From Bacillota bacterium (GTDB lineage: Bacteria; Bacillota; Clostridia; Acetivibrionales; DTU013): a stretch of 64,000 nucleotides of DNA. The stretch covers positions 192,505 to 256,504 of the forward strand of contig JAFABI010000025.1 in assembly GCA_023426125.1 (NCBI GenBank), in the 5' to 3' direction. Position numbers and translations under genes: made by a program. Under the pieces are notes generated by a model, which was given only the letters and a program-made list of their open reading frames with translations, was not told the DNA's origin and ran no database searches. Position 1 is the first letter of the stretch. The number at the start of each line of letters is the position of its first letter. Below are positions 35,818 to 42,674 of the stretch, piece by piece.

Positions 35818-36816
35818 ATGTACAAAAAGGTAGGGATTCCAAGGGGGCTTTTTTACTATAAATACTTTCCTCTCTGGAAAACATTTCTCGAAGAGCTGGG
35901 CGCCGAAATCACAGTTTCAGACGCTACAAACAAACGCATACTGGATGCGGGAGTCAAGGCCTGTGTGGATGAAGCCTGCCTGCCGGTGAAGCTTTTTCAC
36001 GGGCATGTGCTTAATCTGGTAGGACGTGTGGATTGCCTGTTCATTCCCAGGTTCACCAGCATTTCAAAAAATGAGTATGTATGCCCGCAATTCGGCGGAT
36101 TGCCCGATACCGTAAGGCATACCTTAAAGCAGCTGCCTCCTGTAATTGATACGGAGGTAAACTTGAGAAAATCCTCCGCGAATTCCTGGAAAGCCGCATT
36201 GGAAACCGGAAGCTGGTTCACTTCCGACAAGAGGCTGATTAAGACCGCCTTCGAAAAAGCGGTCAGAGAATACAGAAACTGCAGAGATAAAGTCAGACAG
36301 GGCGAATTGCCGCTGCCGCCGGCAGCTTCAGGGCGGAGAACGGCGGCTGAAAATATTGCCGGAGGGGAGGCATTAAAAATAGCAGTGATCGGCCATGTCT
36401 ACAACCTTTATGATACCCATATCAATATGAATCTTCTGCAGAAGCTTGTTAATAATGGAGTCAGAGTAATTACCACAGATATGGTCCCGGAGGAGATGAT
36501 CAATCTTTCGACGCATTTGCTGCACAAGCCGATGTTCTGGAATTTCGGGAGGAAAGCCTTGGGAAGCGCATTCCATCTGGCTGATGCCGGAAAGATCGAC
36601 GGAATCATCTATGTAATGAGTTTTGGCTGCGGGATCGATTCCTTTGTAAGCGACCTGATGGAGCGCAGGCTAAAAAGGCAGGCGGATCTCCCCTTTATTC
36701 TCCTGACGCTGGACGAGCATTCGGGGGAGGCCGGTTTGGATACCAGACTGGAGGCATTTATCGACATGATACGATGGAGAAAAGACAATGAAAATAACAT
36801 TTCCGCATTTGGGTAA
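35818..36816 (+). CDS. Acyl-CoA dehydratase activase-related protein (DUF2229 type)
   Basis: 332 residues from ATG 35818; the frame extends 24 codons further without a ribosome binding site. The N-terminus KVGIPRGLFYYKYFPLWKTF, followed by GVKACVDEACLPVKLFHGH and a CPQFGGLPD segment, is characteristic of DUF2229, a family fused to or encoded beside 2-hydroxyacyl-CoA-dehydratase activases. Conserved cysteines could bind an Fe-S cluster. A second HgdB-like region includes DMVPEE and ends in LTLDEHSGEAGLDTRLEAFID, a tail also found in the next protein. It overlaps the next gene by 29 bp, so the three genes form one operon. Role: probably a reductase/dehydratase-like component; no substrate can be named. 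Confidence 0.8.
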   Translation: MYKKVGIPRGLFYYKYFPLWKTFLEELGAEITVSDATNKRILDAGVKACVDEACLPVKLFHGHVLNLVGRVDCLFIPRFTSISKNEYVCPQFGGLPDTVRHTLKQLPPVIDTEVNLRKSSANSWKAALETGSWFTSDKRLIKTAFEKAVREYRNCRDKVRQGELPLPPAASGRRTAAENIAGGEALKIAVIGHVYNLYDTHINMNLLQKLVNNGVRVITTDMVPEEMINLSTHLLHKPMFWNFGRKALGSAFHLADAGKIDGIIYVMSFGCGIDSFVSDLMERRLKRQADLPFILLTLDEHSGEAGLDTRLEAFIDMIRWRKDNENNISAFG

Positions 36817-37903
36817 TACATATATCTGTGTAAAGGCGCTTCTGGACGACCTGGGCGTACAATACGTCGTTCCGCCCTTTAACAATAAGCAGGCGCTGGA
36901 GCTGGGGACGAAATATGTCCCCGAGATGGCCTGCCTTCCGCTGAAAATAAATATAGGAAACTATATCCAGGCCTGCCGGCAGGGGGCGGACACCATCCTT
37001 ATGGCCGGAGGCTGCGGCCCGTGCAGATTTGGCTATTATTGCGAGATGCACAGGGAAATCATGAAGGACATAGGCTACGACATGGATATCATAACCCTGG
37101 AACTGACAAACGGGGATATCTCCGAGCTTTTTGGCAAGATTAAAAAGCTGGCGGGAGGGACAAATCCTCTGAATGCTTTGCTGGCTGCCGCAAAAACGGT
37201 AAAAATCGCAAAACAGGTGGATGAGTTGGAAAGGCTGGCTTTTAAAATCCGTCCCAGGGAAATAACGAAGGGAAGCACCGATGCGATCTATAAGGAGTTT
37301 AGAGGCAAAGCGTTCCAGGAGCGCGGGTGCCGGAAAATGTTGGACTTGATTGCCCGGACCCGGGAGGAGCTCCTCCGGGTTGAAACTGACAAGGATTTTC
37401 GCCCATTGAAGATCGGGGTGGTCGGCGAAATATACACCACCATCGAGCAATCCTCAAGCTTTGATATACAGAACAGGCTGGGCAATATGGGCGTGGAGGT
37501 GGACAGGCAGGTAACCGTCAGCGGATGGATCATTGAGCATATCCTGAAAAAGGCCCTGCATTTGCCGCGCAAGCTGGAATATGCAAAAGCGGCGAAGCCT
37601 TACCTGGGAACCATGATCGGCGGGCATGCACAGGAGACCCTCGGACATACCGTCCTATACTCCAGGAAAGGTTATGACGGCGTGATCCAGATCTTTCCCC
37701 TCTCCTGCATGCCGGAGATCGTAGCTGAAAGCATCCTGCCGAAGGTGGAAGCGGACCATGGTATTCCCGTGCTGACGCTGATCATCGATGAAATGACGGG
37801 TGAGGCAGGTTATTTGACAAGGGTCGAGGCATTTATCGACCTGCTGAAGAAGAGGAGGGAGCTGAAAACCAGCAATGAGCAATGGATATTATCTGGGAGT
37901 TGA
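36788..37903 (+). CDS. HgdB-like 2-hydroxyacyl-CoA dehydratase family protein
   Basis: 371 residues. It begins MKITFPHLGNTYICVKALL and carries VPEMACLPLKINIGNYIQA and a Gly/Cys-rich GGCGPCRFGYYCEMH, cysteines suited to an Fe-S cluster. The C-terminal LIIDEMTGEAGYLTRVEAFID repeats the tail of the preceding protein, so the two are distant paralogues or domain partners. In many Firmicutes the activase, DUF2229 and this domain are fused in a ~1400-residue protein; here they are separate overlapping genes. It overlaps both neighbours by 29 bp. It may be part of an ATP-driven one-electron reductase, the activase being the following gene. Confidence 0.8.
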   Translation: MKITFPHLGNTYICVKALLDDLGVQYVVPPFNNKQALELGTKYVPEMACLPLKINIGNYIQACRQGADTILMAGGCGPCRFGYYCEMHREIMKDIGYDMDIITLELTNGDISELFGKIKKLAGGTNPLNALLAAAKTVKIAKQVDELERLAFKIRPREITKGSTDAIYKEFRGKAFQERGCRKMLDLIARTREELLRVETDKDFRPLKIGVVGEIYTTIEQSSSFDIQNRLGNMGVEVDRQVTVSGWIIEHILKKALHLPRKLEYAKAAKPYLGTMIGGHAQETLGHTVLYSRKGYDGVIQIFPLSCMPEIVAESILPKVEADHGIPVLTLIIDEMTGEAGYLTRVEAFIDLLKKRRELKTSNEQWILSGS

Positions 37904-38897
37904 CGTGGGCTCCGTAAGTACAAACCTTGTAATTATCAATGAGGATGGAAAAATTATAAAAAAACTATATTTGCGGACGGGTGGACAGCCGATCAATGCG
38001 TTGACAGCCGGAATGAAGGAAATCGCCGGTCTGCCGGGAGAAAAATCAAGGATAGAGGGCGTAGGCGCGACGGGCAGCGGAAGGGTTCTTGCCGGCGTTA
38101 TGATCGGAGCGGATGAAGTCAAGAATGAGATCACTTCCCACGCAATTGCCGCCCAGCAGGTAGTACCCGGCGTCAGGACCATCATTGAAATCGGCGGACA
38201 GGATTCAAAGATTATCCTGTTGAGGAACGGCGTTGTGCATGATTTTGCCATGAACACTGTCTGCGCAGCCGGTACCGGCTCTTTTCTCGACAGGCAGGCC
38301 GCAAGGCTGGGCGTACCCATTGAAGAATTCGGGGCCCTTGCCCTCAAGTCCACATCGCCTGTCAGAATTGCGGGAAGGTGCGCGGTCTTTGCCGAATCGG
38401 ACATGATCCACAAGCAGCAGACGGGACATACGACCGAAGATATAGTAAACGGTTTATGCGAGGCATTGGTAAGGAATTATCTGAACAATCTTGCAAAAGG
38501 TAAGGACATCCAAGAGCCTGTCGTGTTCCAGGGCGGTGTGGCGGCGAACGTCGGCATCGCCGCCGCGTTTGAAAGAGCGCTGGGAAAAAAGCTCATCATT
38601 CCGGAGCACTACGATGTCATGGGAGCCCTTGGCGCAGCAATCATTGCGAGACAACGGAAGAAATCCTCCAGGGATTTCGTTACGTCATTTAAAGGATTTG
38701 AAGCGGCAAACCGCCACTACAGGGCTAAAAGCTTCGAATGCACCCATTGCTCCAATATGTGCGAAGTCATCGAGATATTATCCGACGGACACAGCATCGC
38801 CCGGTGGGGCGACAGGTGCGGCCGGTGGTCCGTGGAAAATGCCGTGAAGGAAGCAGATGCTTCCTTGAGGCCGGTGCTGGAAGCATCCTCGATTTGA
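37875..38897 (+). CDS. BadF/BadG/HgdC-type ATPase (acyl-CoA dehydratase activase)
   Basis: 340 residues. An ASKHA-fold ATPase with phosphate loop GVDVGSVSTNLVII, the two cluster-bridging cysteine motifs CAAGTGSFLD and GRCAVF, and GGVAANVGI. Such proteins form homodimers around one 4Fe-4S cluster and use ATP to drive an electron into a dehydratase or reductase partner, here presumably the two preceding gene products. Unusually it carries a ~50-residue C-terminal extension with CTHCSNMCE and GDRCGRWS, a motif that in the large fused proteins lies between the activase and DUF2229 parts. ATG 37875 has GGAGGGAG about 15 nt upstream and overlaps the previous gene. A terminator follows. Confidence 0.92.
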   Translation: MSNGYYLGVDVGSVSTNLVIINEDGKIIKKLYLRTGGQPINALTAGMKEIAGLPGEKSRIEGVGATGSGRVLAGVMIGADEVKNEITSHAIAAQQVVPGVRTIIEIGGQDSKIILLRNGVVHDFAMNTVCAAGTGSFLDRQAARLGVPIEEFGALALKSTSPVRIAGRCAVFAESDMIHKQQTGHTTEDIVNGLCEALVRNYLNNLAKGKDIQEPVVFQGGVAANVGIAAAFERALGKKLIIPEHYDVMGALGAAIIARQRKKSSRDFVTSFKGFEAANRHYRAKSFECTHCSNMCEVIEILSDGHSIARWGDRCGRWSVENAVKEADASLRPVLEASSI

Positions 38898-38907
38898 CAT
38901 TGAAGTA

Positions 38908-38943
38908 ACGCAAGCTGGGGACAGGTTCCTCGCTTGCGTTTCA
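38908..38943 (+). terminator. Terminator of the activase operon
   Basis: AACGCAAGC pairs with GCTTGCGTT around a 17-nt loop, 10 bp after the stop. The T-run is short. Confidence 0.6.
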
Positions 38944-39041
38944 TAGAATTTTCCTAAGGCAAGATCCTTCCCGGTACAACAGCGAAAAACCTAATGCTTG
39001 TTGTTATCTATCTTTCATTATGAATCAAGAGGAATTTGTAT

Positions 39042-39068
39042 AGCATTGGAACTTTTTCAATGCTTTTT
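39042..39068 (+). terminator. Intrinsic terminator upstream of the SIMPL gene
   Basis: AGCATTG - gaacttttt - CAATGCT followed by TTTTG. Otherwise nothing was recognised in the 38898-39231 gap. Confidence 0.65.
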
Positions 39069-39231
39069 GCGTCTTATCTATGTAACCGGTTTACGTGAGA
39101 ATTATGCAGGAAAAAATCAAGGGGTGTGTGTCAAAAGCAAGTTGCGGCCGATGGCCTCTTCTACAGAATCTGCGATTGAAACACGCCGGAAACAAAAGGC
39201 AATCTAACCAAACCTGAAGGGGGTTATTACG

Positions 39232-39993
39232 ATGTTGAATGGAATATCAATCAGGAATAAAGTAGTCATATCCGCCGCCGTATTATTGGCGCTGGTAATG
39301 CTGACGGTCGCAGCGCTGAGCTTCTCGGCCTTTACGACCGTCAAGGCTGCCGATGAAAACCAGCCTACGAAGCGGACGTTGAACGTGTCCGGTTCCGGTA
39401 CCATAAATGCGTCTCCGGACATAGCTTATGTTACCCTGGGCGTAGTGACGGAAAACAAGGATGCAAAGGCAGCTCAGCAGGATAACGCAAAAGCTATGGA
39501 TAAAGTGATGGCAGCAATTAAAAGCTCAGGGATAAAGGATGACGATATCAAGACGGTGAATTACAGCATTTATCCCAAATACGATTACAACCGCGACACA
39601 GGTGCAAGCAGCATCATAGGGTATACTGTCAACAACTCCGTGCAGGTCACCGTAAGGGAAATTGACAAGGCGGGCAGCATTATAGACCTGGCGGCAAACA
39701 GCGGCGTCAACATCACCAGCAATATCAATTTTGGTCTCAGCGACTATGACAAAGCTTACAATGAAGCACTGAAGAAGGCGCTGGAAGCTGCAAAGCTGAA
39801 AGCCGAATCCATGGCAGGCGTTTATGGGATCAAGCTGGGTGTCCCGGTGACCATCAATGAAAATGGCGGATATAATCCGGTGTACAGTAATGCGGGATAT
39901 GCCAAGGCTGAGGATGCAGGCGCTGCAGTTACGCCCATACAGGCAGGAACGATGGAAATCAAAGCCAATGTCAGCGTCGTTTATGAATATTAA
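39232..39993 (+). CDS. Secreted SIMPL-domain (DUF541) protein
   Basis: 253 residues. An uncleaved or cleaved N-terminal signal/anchor (VVISAAVLLALVMLTVAALS) is followed by the SIMPL domain: LNVSGSGTINASPDIAYVTL, later IGYTVNNSVQVTVREIDKAG and FGLSDYDKAYNEALKKALEAA. The family forms oligomeric extracytoplasmic assemblies (BP26/OMP28 type) with unclear roles, often linked to stress. ATG 39232 behind AGGGGG. It is a single gene; the c-di-AMP leader downstream belongs to dapB. Confidence 0.92.
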   Translation: MLNGISIRNKVVISAAVLLALVMLTVAALSFSAFTTVKAADENQPTKRTLNVSGSGTINASPDIAYVTLGVVTENKDAKAAQQDNAKAMDKVMAAIKSSGIKDDDIKTVNYSIYPKYDYNRDTGASSIIGYTVNNSVQVTVREIDKAGSIIDLAANSGVNITSNINFGLSDYDKAYNEALKKALEAAKLKAESMAGVYGIKLGVPVTINENGGYNPVYSNAGYAKAEDAGAAVTPIQAGTMEIKANVSVVYEY

Positions 39994-40093
39994 TGCTGCA
40001 AGGATCGTGAAAATGTTTCACTGCTGTACGGATAAAGAAAAGGTTAAAAAAAAGTTAAGTTTTAAAATTCATCTGGTAAAAAACCGGGGAATA

Positions 40094-40102
40094 TGATATA
40101 AT
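40094..40102 (+). promoter_or_regulatory. Extended -10 promoter of the c-di-AMP riboswitch leader
   Basis: TGATATAAT: TG extension plus consensus TATAAT at 40097-40102. No good -35 box is visible. Transcription would begin just before the aptamer. Confidence 0.65.
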
Positions 40103-40121
40103 GGTAAAAACTGAATAAAAA

Positions 40122-40240
40122 TTAGCGCTGAATCGCATGAGCGGGGGAACCATTCAATTGGGGTGAATCCGAAAGGTAGGGTCAATCTTTTCCGATCCGA
40201 ATCCGTCAGCTAACCTCGTAAGCGTTGGAAGAGAAGGTGA
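40122..40240 (+). ncRNA. Cyclic di-AMP riboswitch (ydaO/yuaA class)
   Basis: The landmarks of this class appear in order: AATCGCATGAGCGGGGGAAC(C), GGGGTGAATCCGAAAGGTAG(GG), TCCGATCCGAATCCGTCAGC and TAACCTCGTAAGCG. These build the pseudo-symmetric aptamer that binds two c-di-AMP molecules. An intrinsic terminator follows at 40270, so high c-di-AMP should reduce expression of the next gene, dapB. Confidence 0.95.
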
Positions 40241-40269
40241 TGGATATGCTTTCGTCAGAATAGTATATA

Positions 40270-40306
40270 TAAGCTGCAGACACTTCTCTGCAGCTTTTTG
40301 TTTTTC
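40270..40306 (+). terminator. Terminator/expression platform of the c-di-AMP riboswitch
   Basis: AAGCTGCAGA - cact - TCTCTGCAGCTT with TTTTTGTTTTTC following. It lies 70 bp before the dapB start, as expected for a transcription-terminating OFF switch. Confidence 0.88.
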
Positions 40307-40375
40307 TTTGAGGCATTCTCTTTATACTACTACAGCAGGAAATAACACAATTTTTAAGATGGAGGTGTACTTATC

Positions 40376-41251
40376 ATGATGCGTATATGCCTGGTTGGTT
40401 TGGGCAAGACAGGCAAGGAAGTTGCCAGGGTTCTTCTGGAGCAAAAGGACATGAAGCTGGTGGCAGCCGTATGCAGCCCCACAAGTGATAAAAAAGGCAA
40501 GGACCTGGGCGAGATAATTAATGCGCGGGATACCGGTATATTCATCGAGACCTCGGATAATCTTCAAGAGGTCATCTTCAGGACCAAGCCGGATATCGTC
40601 ATCGACTTTTCAAACCCCGAAGCAACCGTAAGGAATGCATTGCTGTTTTCAAAGATGAAGGTGAATATTGTTGTGGCTACAACAGGCTTCTCAAGGCTGG
40701 CGCTCCGAAAGCTTTTTGTCATGACGAGAAAATACCATAACGGCATCGTTTATGCTCCCAATATTACTCTCGGCGTCAATGTGATGATGCTCCTGACCAA
40801 CATAGCATCCAATATTTTGAACAACTATGATTTCCAGATTACCGAGGTTCATCACAGCAAGAAAAAGGATTCTCCTTCCGGGACGGCCAAGAAAATAGCC
40901 GGAGAAATCGTGAAAGGCCTGAATTCCTCAGGCAAGACGGTAGAACAGGAGACGATACCCATTAATGCAGTCCGTGCAGGCGGTGTCGTCGGAAGGCATG
41001 AGGTAATGATTGTCGGTGAAGAGGATAAAATTGAAATCATCCATGAGTCCTTTTCAAGAAAGGCCTTTGCGGCAGGAGCCATCAGAGCCGTCAAATTTCT
41101 GCACAAAAAATCCGGTTATTACGAAATGGCGGATGTCTTGAACCTTGGCAGGGTGCTGGGCGACTATGCGCAGGTGGAAAGGAATTCAGCCCATAAAAGG
41201 CTTGTGCTTTGTAACAGTAAGAACGAAGGCGAGGACGAAGTAGCGAATTAA
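40376..41251 (+). CDS. dapB: 4-hydroxy-tetrahydrodipicolinate reductase family protein
   Basis: 291 residues. The Rossmann loop is GLGKTGKEVA instead of the common GxxGxMG. The DapB hallmark is present as EVHHSKKKDSPSGTA (the HHxxK catalytic set and the PSGTA substrate loop), followed by RAGGVVGRHEV and SRKAFAAGAI. It would reduce 4-hydroxy-tetrahydrodipicolinate with NAD(P)H on the route to meso-diaminopimelate for peptidoglycan and lysine. Start ATG 40376 behind TGGAGGTG. It stands alone behind a c-di-AMP riboswitch and is not joined to dapA, so it may be a second, osmotically regulated DapB or a dapB-like dehydrogenase of altered function. The C-terminus is about 20 residues longer than in typical DapB. 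Confidence 0.82.
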   Translation: MMRICLVGLGKTGKEVARVLLEQKDMKLVAAVCSPTSDKKGKDLGEIINARDTGIFIETSDNLQEVIFRTKPDIVIDFSNPEATVRNALLFSKMKVNIVVATTGFSRLALRKLFVMTRKYHNGIVYAPNITLGVNVMMLLTNIASNILNNYDFQITEVHHSKKKDSPSGTAKKIAGEIVKGLNSSGKTVEQETIPINAVRAGGVVGRHEVMIVGEEDKIEIIHESFSRKAFAAGAIRAVKFLHKKSGYYEMADVLNLGRVLGDYAQVERNSAHKRLVLCNSKNEGEDEVAN

Positions 41252-41434
41252 ATAGATAATGGGCTCTGGCTAAGCTGTGGTTCAAATGGGCAGCTTACCG
41301 GGCCAAATCTAAAATTATTCGGAAAAACAACAGGAGAAGGCACTATCTCACGAGGGATAATACCTTTTTCTTTATTTCCCTTATTTTTTCAGATGCATCA
41401 GCATCTCTATATAGAAACGTCCGTATCACCTAGA

Positions 41435-41532
41435 AGTACTGACAATATAACTCCCCGTTTTTCTGAAAATGCCGGCCGTATAGACTGTATTTTCAGAAAC
41501 TTATACGGGAGTTATATTGTCACCAGTACTTA
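41435..41532. repeat. Palindromic element, copy F (98 bp)
   Basis: GAAGTACTGACAATATAACT(CCCCGT) pairs with ACGGGAGTTATATTGTCACCAGTACTT; inner TTTCTGAAAAT / ATTTTCAGAAA also pair. It lies between convergent dapB and loaP and touches the loaP stop codon. The half-element order is reversed relative to copies B and C. Confidence 0.85.
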
Positions 41533-42033
41533 ATTGAGGAGGATATCAATACCTAAATCAATCATCCGGGGCTCACCCATGAAATCAAGCATAATCGTAG
41601 CCCTGCTTTTTCTCCTGTCCGCACGTTTGATCATTCCTTCCATTCCCTGCAGAGGGCCCTCTTTTACAAACATTTTGGTATTTTCTAAAAGCACTTTGGA
41701 AAAATCTACAATTCCGTTATCTCCAACAAGCTTCATAATGAGAGCCATTTCAACATCTTCTATATATGACCAGTAAAAGCCGTTATTTAAAATTCTTATT
41801 ATATTTGGCACCCTGGCAAGCTTATAATATATTTCGACGCACATATCGGTTTTTATAAACACATATCCGGGAAACAAGGTTCGAATTACCTGATGTTTTA
41901 TACCCTGCCTTTTTTCAGTCGATTTTCTTTTTGGTACGACAGAATAACATTCTGAGGGGTCAAAAAAATACTGAATCCATTTTTGAATCTGTATCTCTCT
42001 GCCGGTTTCTACAAAAAGTGCATACCATTTCAT
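41530..42033 (-). CDS. loaP: LoaP-type NusG-like transcription antiterminator
   Basis: 167 residues from ATG 42033 (MKWYALFVETGRE); an in-frame TTG five codons earlier is possible. The NGN domain includes VPKRKSTEKRQG and TLFPGYVFIKTDM; the C-terminal KOW-like part is KEGPLQGMEGMIKRADRRKS. These features separate LoaP from core NusG. LoaP proteins bind RNA polymerase and a leader RNA hairpin and let it read through terminators inside long operons for polysaccharides or specialised metabolites, usually directly downstream. Here the next gene on the same strand is far away, and downstream lies only element F and convergent dapB. It is therefore an orphan, whose operon is elsewhere or lost. Promoter not recognised. 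Confidence 0.88.
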   Translation of the reverse strand: MKWYALFVETGREIQIQKWIQYFFDPSECYSVVPKRKSTEKRQGIKHQVIRTLFPGYVFIKTDMCVEIYYKLARVPNIIRILNNGFYWSYIEDVEMALIMKLVGDNGIVDFSKVLLENTKMFVKEGPLQGMEGMIKRADRRKSRATIMLDFMGEPRMIDLGIDILLN

Positions 42034-42202
42034 GATTTCTACCTGCAAACTTACAATAATAACGGTATTCCACTAAGTCATTTTATGTTTTATCGATTTA
42101 TATTTCAAATCGTAAATATTTCAAAAAAGTAATAATATATAATATTAGAGTATGAATAGACATTATAAATGCAACCTCATGGCTAAATCGGTGTTGCAGT
42201 AA

Positions 42203-42385
42203 GTTAGACAAAGAACAGGATGCAGTAAGTTTGGAAATAGTGATGTCAAGGGGAAGGTGGAGATTTTGTCGGGTGCATTTCCCGATAAAATACCTGACCT
42301 TGACATTATGGAAGTAATTGATGATAATGGAGTGCGGGTGGATTCGTGCAGCCTGAACGGGGAGCCACCGAAAATTAGCTTATGA
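42203..42385 (+). pseudogene. Coding-like remnant without start codon
   Basis: Between a TAA at 42200 and a TGA at 42383 the frame reads like a protein end: DVKGKVEILSGAFPDKIPDL, then EVIDDNGVRVDSCSLNGEPP. No start codon or ribosome binding site precedes it, so it is probably the tail of a lost gene. The family is not recognised. The rest of the 42034-42674 gap is A+T-rich; apart from the promoter at 42556 I see nothing certain, only a weak minus-strand frame (42375-42575) that could be further debris. Confidence 0.35.
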
Positions 42386-42555
42386 TCTTTTGATTGATAC
42401 CAGTGAAGTGCTTCTGTCTATACACTATCAGGTTTGGGGCTGTCCAACTCGATTTTGTGAAACTATTTTTTCTTACGTCTTGTGGCTCGCTATTCCTCTT
42501 GTTTTCAAAATGATGCTTCATCTCTGCAAAGGTGCACACAAAGGTGTTCATTGAT

Positions 42556-42584
42556 TTGCAAATTATAGGTTTCAATGGTATAAT
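42556..42584 (+). promoter_or_regulatory. Promoter of the AraC-type membrane regulator (locus 2)
   Basis: TTGCAA (42556-42561), 17-bp spacer, TATAAT (42579-42584), 91 bp before the start codon. Confidence 0.7.
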
Positions 42585-42674
42585 TTATTTATCATCTGGT
42601 TATCTCTTGTTAATGGATACTCATACTAAATCTTTGTCAGCATATTAAAATAAACTTCTTTTTGGAGTGGGCAT

